NCBI RefSeq assembly: GCF_008728515.1
Contig: NC_044976.1
Coordinates: forward strand, 216,877,467-216,941,466
Reading direction: 5' to 3'
Length of the DNA stretch: 64,000 nt
Origin: Papio anubis
Lineage: Eukaryota > Chordata > Mammalia > Primates > Cercopithecidae
The notes below the pieces were generated by a model. The model was not told the origin of the DNA, did not search any database, and saw nothing but the letters and a program-made list of their open reading frames with translations. The position numbers were made by a program, and so were the translations under genes. Position 1 is the first letter of the stretch. Each line of letters opens with the position of its first letter. This document shows positions 33,492 through 45,609 of this stretch, piece by piece.

Positions 33492-33795
33492 GAGAGCCAG
33501 CAGTGGTGGCTCAACGCTTGTAATCCTAGCAGTTTGGGAGGATGAGGTGGGCGGATCACTTGAGGTCACGAGTTTGAGACCAGCCTGGGCAACATGACGA
33601 AACCCCATCTCTACTAAAAACACAAAAATTAGCCGAGTGTGGTGGTGTGCGCCTGTAGTCCCAGCCACTTCTGTGGCTGAGGCAGGAGAATCACTTGCAT
33701 CTGGGAGGCAGAGGCTGCAATGAGCTGAGATTGTGCCACTGCACTCCAGCCTAGGTGACAGAGTGAGACCCTGTCTCAAGAAACAAAACAAAAAT
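33492..33795 (+). repeat. Alu, sense
   Basis: A moderately diverged full-length sense Alu ending in AAACAAAACAAAAA. Confidence 0.9.
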
Positions 33796-34289
33796 CGCCC
33801 CCCGCCCCGCTGCAAAAAAACAAAAAACATTTGGAGGTCAATTTTGGATAAGTAGGAGTTATTTTTTTTCCAAGGATTTTCTCTGTGCAGTACCATTGAA
33901 AGTAATTTACTTTTGGCTGGGCCACCAACTTTTGGGAATAGTGCAAAAAGAAGACTACTTCATGAAATCCAACGGCAAGTTAAATGGACACCTTTTGCCA
34001 TCCCCTTGCTGCCATGATGTTAGAATTCTTACCTATCACTGAGATACCTTGTTTCCACAGACACCTAATCTAATCCATTCTTCATGCTTACCTGCTTGAA
34101 TAATCTTCAGAAACTGCAATCCTCATTTTATGATTCAACTATTTTAAAGCCCATACGGAGCCTCCAAAGAGCAACATGTGACACCTGGAGCCATCTCTGA
34201 CTTGTCCTGTATGTCACCCCATGCCTCCTCTCTCACCAACCTCATTCTCTTATCACTTGTTCCAATGTTTAAAAAGCACATGCTAGTTT
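33796..34289. other. Intergenic, no gene seen
   Basis: Nothing recognised. Confidence 0.4.
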
Positions 34290-34550
34290 CAGATAGAGAG
34301 GAGGAAGGGGCTTTGAGATCTGTTGTACAGCACAATGGCTATAGTAAATAATAATGTATTATGTATTTCAAAATGACTGAGGGTACATTTCAAATGTCTC
34401 ACCATAAAAAATGATAGGTAGGTGAGGTGATGGATATCTTATTAGCCTGACTTAATCATGCCACGTTGTATAAATGTATCAAAACATCACATAATTGTAC
34501 CTCATAAATGTATATAATTATGATTTCTTAAACCAAACTAATAGTAGTAA
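34290..34550 (+). repeat. Old L1 3' UTR fragment, sense
   Basis: 'GAGGTGATGGATATCTTATTA' and 'GTATCAAAACATCACATAATTG' match the old L1 3' UTR in sense orientation. Confidence 0.65.
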
Positions 34551-34579
34551 TAAATTTTAAAAAAATGAAAGAATGACCA

Positions 34580-34870
34580 AAACAAAAAGGGGAGAAGCAC
34601 ACACTCTAGGCTGGTTTCTTTGCACATGCTCGTTTCTCTGTCTTTCTCTTGCATTAACTGGCTAGAGTCCTACTTATCCTCTAATACTTGGATCAGTCTC
34701 ATTTCCTTCTATGAAACTTTCTGTGATGTCCCTGTCTTTGTTTCCAAATTCTGCTTTGTTTTCTTGTGTCATTACAGTCCCCTGCTGGCCCTGCTTTCTG
34801 CCATGTTTAAATTCCCCTTGCCTCCTCAGGACCTAGTTTTGGTCTGTAGCAGCTATTTACTAAATGCATA
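34580..34870 (+). repeat. L2-like relic
   Basis: 'TTTGCACATGCTCGTTTCTC' and 'TATGAAACTTTCTGTGATGTCC' recall the L2 3' region. Diverged. Confidence 0.4.
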
Positions 34871-34959
34871 AGTAAATAGATTGATTCTGGGGTTACTGAT
34901 CAAAATATTTGCTTCTGTAATGTCAGTCTAATTCTATCGTCAACTATTGTCCCAAATAA

Positions 34960-35250
34960 ATGCTCATATGGCCTGCTCTTGTCTACCTTTTTATAGTTCA
35001 CTTAGTCATTGTCGCCTCAATTCATCCACAAATGCATTCTTTCACTTGCCATACAAACTTCTTTGTATTTTTTCCCCCAATTCTACTCAACACTCAACAC
35101 TTGGTTCAAATTTGACTTTTTCTTTAGCCATTTGTCTTTACTATTGTGTAAGATACAGGATGGTAGAAATTTTTTATTCTATTGTCTTGATTTTTAAATA
35201 TAATACCTGGTACAATGCTTGATGCCTATTAGAGGCTCAATATGGGCTTG
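34960..35250 (+). repeat. L2-like relic
   Basis: It ends in 'ACCTGGTACAATGCTTGATG' and 'TATTAGAGGCTCAATATGGG', the typical last part of L2 and related elements. Diverged. Confidence 0.45.
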
Positions 35251-36084
35251 GATAATTATCGTTTTTTGTCTGTTTGGCTGTTGGCTTTTCCTTTGCCACT
35301 GGCTTTTAAAAAATGTATACACTCAGTCCTAATCTGGTCCTGGACCTGAAAACTACTGTGGTGATTCTGGAAAGGGGGTCATAATTAGGTCTGAGAGGAC
35401 TGTCTCCGTAATGCTTTTATTTGGGGTCCCATGTTTTTACCTCCCATTACGTAGAGTAGTCCATGCTCCTTGGGTAAGTGAGAGAATCTCCTTCATCATT
35501 CTGGGAATTCAGTAGAACAGAAGTGAGTGTTAATTCCTGTGCTCAAACCCAACCTAAACCTAAGTGGCCCTTCCACTCATTTTACCTTGAGGTTAAAGAA
35601 GGAAGAGAGGTGAGGAGCCAGCAGTAGGAATATTCAGACCTAGGTCAGGAGATGCCGATTCTCTTCAGGGGGTCTGGAGTTTAATGGTCAGATGGGTGAG
35701 ACTAACCCAAATTCAGCCAAGAGAGAAAAAACTTGCTGACATTGGAAGGGACCTCCTGAGGTTTATTCTTTTGACTCCTCTGAGACCTGAGCAACTACAT
35801 GTAGATAATAGTTCAGGGGCTTAGTAGGTAAAAAGGAGGGATTTCTGCTCCTTCTAATTTATTGTCTTTAAAATAATCTTTGCCTTAGGGAATAAACCTG
35901 AGTGAGCTGAAGGCAAGACCCTGAAACAATAAAATTGTTGTACAACAGGATTGAAATAGAGTCTTTGGCCACATCATGTTTTCATAGGCTTCCTATTAAA
36001 GAATGTGCAGAGGGACAGAATGATGTCCACCATAGGGGAATTTTTGTTTAAAATTTTATAGTTAATTACATGTGAAGCAATAAC
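35251..36084. other. Intergenic, no gene seen
   Basis: Nothing recognised. Confidence 0.4.
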
Positions 36085-38125
36085 CTAAAAAGAATAAAAT
36101 ATCTAGGAATATAGTTAACCAAAGAAGTGAAAGAGCTCTACAATGAGAATTACAAAACACCGCTCAAAGAAATCAGAGAAGGCACAAACAAATGGAACAA
36201 TATTCCATGCTCATCGATAGGAAGAATTAAAACTGCTAAAATGACCACACTGTCCAAAGTAAGTTATAGATTTAATGCTAATCTTATCAAGCCACCAATG
36301 ACATTCTTCACAGAATTAGAAGAAACTATTTTAAAATTTATATGAAATAAAAAAAGAGCTTGAATAGCAAAGGTAATCCTAAGCAAAAAGAACAAAGCTA
36401 CAGGCATCACATTACCAGATTTGAAACTATATTGTAAGCCTACAGTCATCAAAAAAGCATGGTACTCATTCAAAAACTGATACAAGAAACCAAAGGAACA
36501 AAATAGAGAGCCCAGAAATAACATTGCAAACCCACAACCATCTGATTGTTGACAATGCTGACAAAAACAAGCAATGGGGAAATGATTCCCTATTCAATAA
36601 ATGGTGCTGGGATAACTGGCTAGCCATACACAGAAGATTGAAACTGGACCCCTTCCTTACACCATATACAGAAATCAACTCAAGATGGATTAAAGACGTA
36701 AATGTAAAACCTAAAACTATAAAATCCCTGGAAGATAACCCAGAAAATGCCATTCTGGACATAAACCCTGGCAAAAATTTCATGACAAAGATGCCAAAAG
36801 ACACCAAACAATTATTGCTCTTTTTGTAATAAGAGTAAAATTGACAAATGAGATCTAATTTAATGTAAGAGCTTCTGCATAGCAAAAGAAACTATCAATA
36901 GAGTAAACAGATAGCCTACAGAATGCGAGAAAATATTTGCAAACTATGTATATGACGAAAGGTCTAATATGCAGAATCTATAAGGAACTTAAACAAAGTT
37001 ACAAGCAAAAAAAAAAAAAAAAAAAAAAACCCAAAACAAAACAACCCCATTAAAAAGTGGGCAAAAGACACGAAAAGACACTTTTCAAAAGAAGACATAC
37101 ATGTGACCATTGAGCATATGAAAAAGTGCTCAACATACATGGAGCACAGTGGCTCACACCTATAATCCTAGCACTTTGGAAGGCTGAGGAGGGAGGATCA
37201 CTTGAGCCCAAAAGTTCAAGACCAGCCTGGGCAACATAGTGAGATTCCATCCCTACAAAAAATATAAAAATTATCCAGGCGTGGTGGCTACTCAGGAAGC
37301 TGAGGTGGGAGGATCACCTGAGCCTGTGGAGGCAGAGGTTGCAGTGAGCTGTGATCAAACCACTGCACTCCAGCCTGGGTGACAGAGTGAGACCCTATCT
37401 CAAAAAAAAAAAAAAAAAAAAAAAAGACAAAAAACAAAAACAAAAACAAAACAAAAAAACTCCACATCAGAGAAATGCAAATTAAAACCACAATCTGACA
37501 CCAGTCAAAATAGCTATTATTAAAATGTCAAAAAATAACACATGCTGGCAATGTTGTGGAGAAAAGAGAACTCATATACGTGACTGGTGGGAATATACAT
37601 TAGTTCAGCTCTTGTGGAAAGCAGTCTGGTGACTTCTCAAAGAACTGAGAACTACCATTTGACCCAACAACTATTCACAATAGCAAAGACATGGAATCCA
37701 TTTAAAAGCCCATCAACCGTAGACTGGAGTTTTTAAATGTGGTACATATAGACAATGGAATACTATGTAGCCACAAAAAGAATGAGATCATGTCCTTTGC
37801 AGTAACATGGGTGGAGCTGGAGGTCATCATCCTAAGCAAACCAATACAGGAACAGAAAATCAAATACGGCATGTTCTCACTTATAAGTGGAAGCTAAACT
37901 TTGAGTACATGTGGTCACAAAGAAGGGAACAACACTCACCAGGTCTTACCTGAGGGTGAAGGGTAGGAGGAGGGTGAGGATGAAAAAACTACCTGTCAAG
38001 CACTACACTTAGTACCTGGAAGACAAAATAATCTGTACACCAAAACCCTGTGAAGTGTAATTTACCTGTATAACAAAGCTGCACATGTACCACTGAACCT
38101 TAAAATTTAAAAAATAAAAACAAAA
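36085..38125 (+). mobile_element. 5'-truncated L1, sense, with an Alu inside
   Basis: Sense L1 from late ORF2 to the 3' end. ORF2 C-terminal text is visible in broken frames, such as KFMTKMPKDTKQ at the end of 36524-36829. The 3' UTR and A-rich tail end near 38125. Stop codons and frameshifts interrupt ORF2, and an Alu splits it at 37141-37425. The endonuclease and most of the reverse transcriptase are missing, so it cannot be active. Confidence 0.88.
37141..37425 (+). repeat. Alu, sense, nested in L1
   Basis: Sense Alu with a shortened right-arm start ('CAGGCGTGGTGGCTACTCAGG'), ending in A's. Flanks CTCAACAT and CTCCACAT may be a decayed duplication. Confidence 0.88.
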
Positions 38126-38937
38126 ATACCCATAAATGTTAAGAGAACAAAAAAAGTTTAGAATTATAATATCAGTATTATACCATTTATGTAAAGTTTT
38201 AAAGTGTGCAAAAATAGTATATTATTTTTGAATACACGGATGAATTAAAATTAATTTGAATATGTTTGAAAATGGTAAACATAAAATTTATTTTACCTCT
38301 GTGGAAAGAGGGAAATAATATGTTCTCAGGATCCTTGAATATACCTATGTTTTATTTCATAAAAGAGCTGGAACACGTAATACAGATGTTAAAATGTCGT
38401 AAAGCTGAGTGGTGGTTAGTCTATCCATTGTTATCTTATTTTGTCTATGTATCTATAAGTCCAAAATATTTTATAAGTTTAAAAAATCTACCAACATAAT
38501 GCCAAATAATCAGTTTTACTGACATTTTCTTGAATTGACTAAAATAAACAGGTTTTTTTGAACAACAAAAAAAACATGTGAAGCAGTATACTTTAAACAT
38601 TAAACACATCACTTCAGTAGAAAATTGAGAAGTTCTTTAGGTGGATAGATATTTATTTTCTTGCCATGGGGGCAACTTTATGGTATCTTTATGAAATACC
38701 ATATTTCACAGTACAGTTTTTCTTGAACTGTACTTTTTCTACAACGAAAACCATTATTTTATTCCAGTCTTCCAATGTTAACTATTATCACCATCATTCA
38801 GAGAACTTCAGAGAGGATGAAACTACTTAGTTTTACTTTATGAACAAGTTATTGGCTGCAATGACTTTTCCCCGCCATGGGGGAGCTGGTGATGAGCTTA
38901 TGCACTCCCAGCTTGGAGAGACAACTGTCACAAACAC
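38126..38937. other. Intergenic AT-rich DNA, no gene seen
   Basis: Nothing recognised. Confidence 0.4.
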
Positions 38938-39110
38938 GTTTTTTATTTGTGTAACTGTAAGGGGTACAAATGCAGTTTTGTTACATGGATATATTGCACA
39001 GTGGTAAAGTCTAGGTGTTGGCTGTAACCATCACCCAAATAGAGTACATTGTACCCATTAAGTAATTTCTCATCCCTTATCCCTGTTCCACTGTGAACCT
39101 AATGGACTTC
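38938..39110 (-). repeat. L1 3' fragment, antisense
   Basis: 'TTGTTACATGGATATATTGC' and 'ACCATCACCCAAATAGAGTAC' match the antisense older L1 3' end. Confidence 0.8.
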
Positions 39111-40220
39111 ATTCACTCCTCCAGGAAAGGGAAATACTGAATCAAGGAACAAATTGTAAACATCAATACTGTAGAAGGTGTTGTGTTAAACTCCAAATGC
39201 AAAAATTCTCTTTCATTTTAGCTAGAAATATCCATTTTCAAAGTTCTAGAAATGACAGAATCCCATGCAGTAAAAACACAATTATATATATATAAAAAAA
39301 CTTAAAATGTTAACTTGGAGCCTGAAAAACCATAGTTTGAATCTCTTTACTAATTACCCTCCACCTCAATAGTATCAGTTGCATTTTGCCTAATGTAATG
39401 GGAAGGGTAAGAGATAAGGTGATTGGTGAGAGGTGGTTCCAGTTTGGGCAGCCAGTGGCTACTAGTTATTTGACCTTGAGTAAGTCAGTCACCTCAGTAT
39501 AGTTGGAAATTAATTTTTTCTTATGTAAAATTAGAAATTAAGTTTTTTCAAACTATATGCAAGTTTTTTTAATCAATAAAGGTTAACAGTTGACATTCAA
39601 GAAAATTGGAGATATTCTATTTTCTGCTACTTCTTAAGAGATTCCTATTTTGACTTAATACACTAATGTCAGTTCAAAATGCTAAATGAAATCTTCCAAA
39701 CAAATGATTTTTCGCAGCTGTATGGAAAGCTGCCGTTGCCATCTAGTGTTTCTGTCTGAGAGGTCTCCTGTAGGAGGTGAGATGAGAGAGCCTTGGCAAC
39801 TGGGAAGACACATGCACAGTGAATGTGGGGAGAGGTAGGGCACAGTAACCTACACAGGACTCTCCTGGGTGAACACCAGCCTCCTGATGTAGCCCCGTCC
39901 CAGTAGGAGGTAAAGACATATTGAGTGGAATGGAGGGAAGAATTGAAGTTTCCCGTAGCCTCTTAAAGTGGCAATAACAGACCCAAGAGTTTCCTATATC
40001 GGTGTCCCCCTTACCTCATTCTTTCTTATATTGGAGGGTGTACATTCTTTGGGCATGCTTGCCTCCCCACATTTTCATGATTTTAATTTTGTGAGTCCAG
40101 GACCAAATGAAGAAATTGATCTACTTCTGTTTTGACATAGAACCCAGAAATTAATTCTCTTTTCAAGAATACCTGAGCCCCATGTTTGGAAACTTTCTGT
40201 GTTGCCTCCCCGGTGAGTTT
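39111..40220. other. Intergenic, no gene seen
   Basis: Nothing firmly recognised. A short MIR-like piece lies at about 39450-39540. Confidence 0.4.
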
Positions 40221-40271
40221 TGTGTTTGTGTGTGTGTGTGTTGTTGTGGGGGGGGGGGGGGGGGGGGCCCC
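40221..40271 (+). repeat. (GT)n followed by a 20-base poly(G)
   Basis: A GT-rich run (40221-40247) leads into 20 consecutive G at 40248-40267 and then CCCC. Pure G runs of this length are rare and are prone to assembly error. Confidence 0.9.
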
Positions 40272-42160
40272 GCTGGGCCAATCTCTAGATGACAACACCA
40301 ATTCCTGAGGTCTTAGCTCTGTAAACAAGCTGATGTCAGTTTTCCTCATGCTCCTAGATGATTCCAAATCCCCAAGGTGACATGGCATTAAAGTTGTCCT
40401 CCTATCTACTTAGTATGAACCAATAAAATGACATCATCTATATTCTCAAAGCTCTTAGAACTACGTGTGCTTTCCTTTATCCCTGGGGGTGGTCTGCCAT
40501 CTCCTTAACCCTAGACTACCTGTATATATGGACGTGATAAAACATGTTGACCTGAAATGTGGCACTATGCCATACCACTCACTGAGCTTGTCATTCCTGC
40601 CCACAGTTCATCATTTCTCTTTCAAGCTCTGCTACTTAAAGGCTTATTAACACTTAAATGGGACAGACATTATTTTTGTGCTCAATCTCCTTTCAGGGTT
40701 TTCATTGGAATTTCCTCTGGAAGATCTGGAAACTAAAAGGGACCAGAATTAGCTGCCTTATCCATGAGAAAACTCCTGGTTGATCTCTGGAATTGAAGTA
40801 AGGAGGGTTGACAGAATCATAGGTCTTCTACTTTCTGGGAAGAACAAGGGTGAGATTTTAATGCAAGCTTTGTTGTAGCAATGAGATTTATATCTGTATC
40901 TTCAGTCTTCTGTATGCAGATATAGAGTTATCTTTGTAATAGTTTTGATTAGAGTTTATATCTGTTAGAACACCAGAGTAACGGGTTTCTCAATGCCAAC
41001 TTATAATTTGGAACTCAATTTTGGAAAAGAGACATTGTATCCAACTCAGAAACAATCAAATGCACCAAATCCTAACAAAGTGAATCTAAAGTAGATTAGG
41101 AGTGATTATGTGATTACTCATTATCCATTTGTCCATTGCTAGCTGAGCCAATCCTAGAGCCTCTTCTGAGCCTACATGCACACACAATAAACCAATCTTT
41201 TTAGTCTCTTGATAAAATGATAGCTGATTTGAACAGAAAACCATGTGATTCTGTTTAAATCAAGCATTGCAAATCTCTGGCGATTTTTAGAGTGGTCACA
41301 AGCTTCTCTCTGAAAACGGCTCATGATGATGGATTTTATTGTTAGGATTGTAATGTGTAGGTTAATGGGAGTGCAGTAATCAGTGATTGACTTTAAACAA
41401 CTACAGCATTAAGTGGCTGAGAAATAGATAGGAACAGGGAGGAAGGAAACTTGAGTTAATGCGTAGGGCTGGCACTATAAACCTTGCTCTGATATGAAGC
41501 TGTAGTGCAAGCATTGGCTATTCTTTCTTCTTCTCTGTTATTGAGGTTGATAATCTCTAACATGGAGATTCTAATGCCTGTCCTGTCCACCTTTCAGGGC
41601 TGCTGTGATGATGGTTTGAAACTAGACTGTGAAAGCTCTGTAAAAGTCTAATATATAGTAATATGAAAGGGTTGTGATTGTTTATGATGTGCTCTATAGC
41701 TAAGCCAGGCAAAAATAGCTCTACTGCTTGGCATTGTTAAATCCTGTTCAGTAAGCACAGAGAACCATTTGGTGGATTCTCCTCTACATGAGTTGGTATA
41801 GTTTTGGGCATAACCTTCAACCAGAGAATCAACCTAATTCAGACCTTGGGGCCTAAGTTTTCAAAATTAGTAAACATTTATAGTATTATGTGTCAACTAA
41901 ACTAGTAAAGGTATTTGGGTATTTCTAAGAGCTGCATTCCTTGCAATTTCATGGTTCTGAACTAAAGAGCTAAGAAATGTGAGAAGACAGGGTGCATTAA
42001 TTTATAGTTGAATACGTGTTAGGTGAAACAGAGAAGAGCCTCTGCATATTTGTCATAAGGGTTAGCAGTGGGACATTTTGGATTCAAAGAATAAAGCATT
42101 GTGAAAAAAAGTAGTTTTGAACAGATGACTACAAGGTAAACTTGCAATTTTGGCTAAGGA
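40272..42160. other. Intergenic, no gene seen
   Basis: No recognised gene. A MIR-like piece may lie at about 41530-41660. Confidence 0.4.
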
Positions 42161-42169
42161 GTCAGAGCC

Positions 42170-42235
42170 AAAGTGATAAACTTTGCTATGATCACCCAAA
42201 GTTATCACAACTTTATCACCCAAAGTGATAAAGTT
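42170..42235. repeat. Duplicated unit with a perfect hairpin
   Basis: The unit ATCACCCAAAGT occurs twice (42191 and 42215) and CAAAGTGATAAA twice (42170 and 42221). The arms AACTTTATCAC (42209-42219) and GTGATAAAGTT (42225-42235) pair perfectly over a 5-base loop. Confidence 0.9.
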
Positions 42236-43074
42236 GCTGAGCAATTTGTGTAGCTTGTCATTGCCACTCTTGGGGTCTTCTGAACCTGGGACAAAACTTA
42301 TGATGGGTCTGAGGATACAGAAGTACAAGTTGTTTTTAATAACCAATGCCTGTAAAGTGTGTGTCTGTGAAAGTCTCCTTTGTGAGTACTCAGGAAGCCT
42401 CTGAAAGTCTTCCATTGTTTGATACTTTGCTGGCTACTTCTGATAGACCCTGCACCCTTTTACCCTTTCATAGGGCTTTGCAGAGGGTCCGATGCCTGGA
42501 CCAATGGATGGGAACTACCGAATTCCCAATTGCAGCTCCAACAGGATACAGCTCATAGCATGTCAGTTGTCAGGATGGACAGGTGGTGACAGCGGCTGCA
42601 TAGACACATGTCCTTCAATGTATTTCTGTGCCCTCACTCCCACAGCTTTCTTCTTGTGTGTTGCCCAGATCCTGTTTGCTATTATCACAGCGGATACACG
42701 CCTGGGTGGACATTGGCTGTATAAGGCAGAGTTCCCATCAAAGCTCTCGGCTTAGACTGGAAATCATCAATAGCTGAAAGGGCTCAGGGTATAAACTCAG
42801 TGTCACCAGTTACATAGACATGTGAGGTCTGAGTGGGGAATTAGAGAAGATCTAAACTCTTTCCCATGTTGCACAAGAAAAGTCAAGTTAGAGAGAGATG
42901 AACTGAATAGCAGGCCATACATTTGCAGACCTGTGTTTTACAGAGGCAGAATTAAACCTATCATCTCAGTCCTTTCTTGTAGGGTCAAAAATCACTGTGT
43001 TTCTTCTTAATAAAATTACATGCCATTAAGGAGTTGCCTGGTATGTACATTCATGTCTTCCCTAAGCATCATCC
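42236..43074. other. Intergenic upstream of OR2W5
   Basis: No gene recognised. The OR2W5 promoter and 5' noncoding exon may lie in or beyond this stretch but cannot be identified by eye. Confidence 0.35.
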
Positions 43075-43440
43075 ATAAATGTGGTCCTTCATGACTTTGC
43101 ATATACTACCTCCTCTTTGTGAAACATATTTAGCTCAATCTGCTACATGTCAAATTCTTACTTATTATTTGGAACAACCAAAAAAAATTCTTAGACTCAG
43201 TAGTCTCCCTTAATGCAAACTGCTCACACAGGCCCCCCTGGTCACTTGGGAGTGATCTGCATAATGCTCAGCCTTTTAACAAATATTCTTTGAGAGAACT
43301 TTCTCTTTCTCCCTTCTTTGTCATTATTCATACACATTATTCACCAAGGAGGGAAGCTCCAGAGTCAATTCATCCCATCTTCCTGGGGCATCAGGCACAC
43401 GACTTTGCACGTAACAGGTTTCAATAAGTGTATTCTAAAA
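43075..43440 (+). repeat. L2 LINE 3' fragment
   Basis: 'TGACTTTGCATATACTACCTC' and the terminal 'GTAACAGGTTTCAATAAGTG' correspond to the last part of L2. Confidence 0.55.
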
Positions 43441-43539
43441 AAGCAAAGAAAGGGCAAATGGCCCTCTTAACTTCACAGACCTGTAAATGGAAATTGGAGA
43501 GTGCCAGACGATCTGCATGTGCTCCCTTATCTAATTCTT

Positions 43540-43569
43540 TCATTGTTTCTCTGTAATAGCTGGTGGATT
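43540..43569 (+). promoter_or_regulatory. OR2W5: Probable 3' splice site of OR2W5 5' UTR intron
   Basis: TTGTTTCTCTGTAATAG is a good pyrimidine tract plus AG (43558-43559), 10 bases before the ATG. This matches the usual olfactory receptor gene structure. Confidence 0.55.
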
Positions 43570-44517
43570 ATGGGAAAGGACAATGCCAGTGACCTACAGG
43601 CATTCATCCTGGTGGGCTTTTCTGATTGGCCTGGACTGGAGAAAATTCTCTTTGCTGTTATCTTGATCTTCTACATCCTGACCCTGGTGGGCAACACTGC
43701 CATCATCCTCTTGCTGGTCGTGGATGTCAGGCTCCACACACCCATGTACTTCTTTCTTGGGAACCTGTCTTTCTTAGACCTCTGCTTTACAACAAGCATT
43801 GCCCCTCAGCTGCTGTGGAACATGTGGGGTCCAGAGAAGACCATCACCTACCACGGCTGTGTGGCCCAACTGTATATCTACATGGTGCTGGGCTCCACCG
43901 AGTGCATCCTCCTAGTTGTCATGTCCTATGACCGCTATGTGGCCGTCTGCCGGCCCCTGTACTACACGGCAGTCATGCACCCACGTCTCTGCCTGCAGCT
44001 GGTGACCATGGCCTGGTGCTGTGGCTTCCTAAACTCCTTCATCATGTGTCCTCAGACGATGCAGCTCTCACGGTGTGGACGTCGCAGGGTGGACCACTTC
44101 CTGTGTGAGATGCCTGCTCTCATTGCCATGTCCTGTGAGGAAACCGTGCTGATGGAAGCGCTCACCTTTGCCCTGGGGATGGCTCTCCTCCTGGTGCCCC
44201 TCTCCCTCATCCTCATCTCCTATGGTGTGATTGCGGCCGCGGTGCTGAGGATGAAGTCAGCAGCAGGGCGAAAGAAAGCCTTCCACACCTGCTCTTCTCA
44301 CCTCACAGTGGTCTCTCTCTTCTACGGAACCATCATCTACGTGTACCTGAAGCCAGCCAACAGCTACTCCCAAGATCAGGGGAAGTTCCTGACTCTCTTC
44401 TACACCATTGTCACTCCCAGCATCAACCCCCTCATCTACACTCTGAAGAACAAAGATGTGAAGGGGGCCATGAAGAAACTTCTGGGGTGGGAGAAAGGGA
44501 CTGGCAAGCCTCAGTGA
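43570..44517 (+). CDS. OR2W5: Olfactory receptor OR2W5 ortholog (intact)
   Basis: A single-exon class II odorant receptor of 315 residues, starting MGKDNASDLQ with an N-glycosylation site at Asn5. An upstream in-frame ATG at 43501 would add 23 residues, but it lies before the likely splice acceptor and I reject it. Motifs are GN at 41-42, PMY at 58-60, MSYDRYVAVC at 118-127, SY at 217-218, KKAFHTCSSHL at 235-245 and PSINPLIY at 283-290. All structural cysteines are present (97, 169, 179, 189). The human gene, as I remember it, loses this frame after the EA(I/L) residues near 197; here it continues through TM5-TM7 to the stop. It should encode a functional receptor of unknown ligand. Confidence 0.93.
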   Translation: MGKDNASDLQAFILVGFSDWPGLEKILFAVILIFYILTLVGNTAIILLLVVDVRLHTPMYFFLGNLSFLDLCFTTSIAPQLLWNMWGPEKTITYHGCVAQLYIYMVLGSTECILLVVMSYDRYVAVCRPLYYTAVMHPRLCLQLVTMAWCCGFLNSFIMCPQTMQLSRCGRRRVDHFLCEMPALIAMSCEETVLMEALTFALGMALLLVPLSLILISYGVIAAAVLRMKSAAGRKKAFHTCSSHLTVVSLFYGTIIYVYLKPANSYSQDQGKFLTLFYTIVTPSINPLIYTLKNKDVKGAMKKLLGWEKGTGKPQ

Positions 44518-45301
44518 GGGGAACACTCTAGTAATGTAGACAGTTTACTGGAGTTATTCTCTTAGACGTGTCTGTGGCCATGTGGAGAACTAATATTCAA
44601 GCAGTAGAGTGAACGTGGGTGGGAAGATGCTTTCGAGTTTGACCCCGTCCTCTGCCCTCTGGATGTGAAGTGGTTTCCTTCTGTTTGAAGGTGCCTGCTT
44701 CAGGATATCTCTGCTGTATCTTGCACTTTCCTTATCTTTTTGATTTATCCACAACCGCTGAGAACTTATAAAACTAATTCAATCACACAAAGGCACTGGG
44801 CAGTCTGCAGATTATGTCATGGATGTCAAATAAAAATTGAGACAACATGAGTGGCCTTTTCTTCAAGCCCTTTTATTTGCTTCTGTGGCAGTTTTTCAAA
44901 GAGAGAGGGGTCAACATCAGTCAAGTTATAGTGCCCTGTCCTGGATACAGGTTGGTTTTGTATGAGTAGGGAATATCCTTTGAGTTGCTTTTTGAAAAAG
45001 ACGAACTTGCTCAGAGTTATTTGCATCTTCTCCTTGACCTTTTCTCATAGCCAAAGTACCTACAAAAGAGCTGACTTTAGTCAGGAATGCAAGCCTTTGC
45101 GAAGAACAGAGCAAATGATACACATCCAGATAGAATGAATGACTTTGTTCTCCTTAACAGGTTACTTTAAACAGCTGTAAATATTCTACTTCAAAGACAG
45201 CTGTCCTATACTCAAATTAATCACTGACCCCCAACCTCCACCAATAACTCTGATGACCAATCTTGTAAAATCAGTGCATGTTGGAATGAGGCGTTACTGA
45301 A
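44518..45301. other. Intergenic, downstream of OR2W5
   Basis: No gene recognised. An AATAAA occurs at about 44829-44834 and could serve OR2W5, about 310 bases after its stop. Confidence 0.4.
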
Positions 45302-45451
45302 AGCAGTGTTTCCAAAACTTGATCGTGCATCAGAACGCTTAAGGCACAAATTTCCGAGAACTCTCCAAATTTCCTGAATCAACAATGCCAGGTGTGGGTC
45401 TAGGCATCTCTGTTTTTAAAAAGCTCTCTAGGTGTTACCGATGGTAGATTT
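45302..45451 (+). repeat. MER5A-like hAT-Charlie fragment
   Basis: 'CAGTGTTTCCAAAACTTGATC', 'CGTGCATCAGAA', 'TAGGCATCTCTGTTTTTAAA' and 'AGCTCTCTAGGTGTTACCGA' follow MER5A in order. Confidence 0.7.
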
Positions 45452-45467
45452 TGAAATCATTGTTTTA

Positions 45468-45609
45468 GGCCGGGCGCGGTGGCTCAAGCCTGTAATCCCA
45501 GCACTTTGGGAGGCCGAGACGGGCGGATCACGAGGTCAGGAGATCGAGACCATCCTGGCTAACACGGTGAAACCCCGTCTCTACTAAAAAATAAAAAAAA
45601 TAAAAAAAA
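45468..45609 (+). repeat. Half AluY (left arm only), sense, young
   Basis: A clean AluY left arm from GGCCGGGCGCGGTGG to CTCTACTAAAAAATAAAA, with no right arm. It is flanked by the perfect 16-bp duplication TGAAATCATTGTTTTA (45452-45467 and 45610-45625). CTCAAGCCTG near the start is a variant common in Old World monkey Alus. Confidence 0.93.

Noticed and set aside
39735..39750. Second CTCF-like motif (GCCATCTAGTG)
   Set aside because: The right half (TGTTT) departs from the required GGC; the match is weak.
43501..43569. Upstream ATG extending OR2W5 by 23 codons
   Set aside because: It lies upstream of a good splice acceptor (43558-43559), and MGKDNAS fits the family start.
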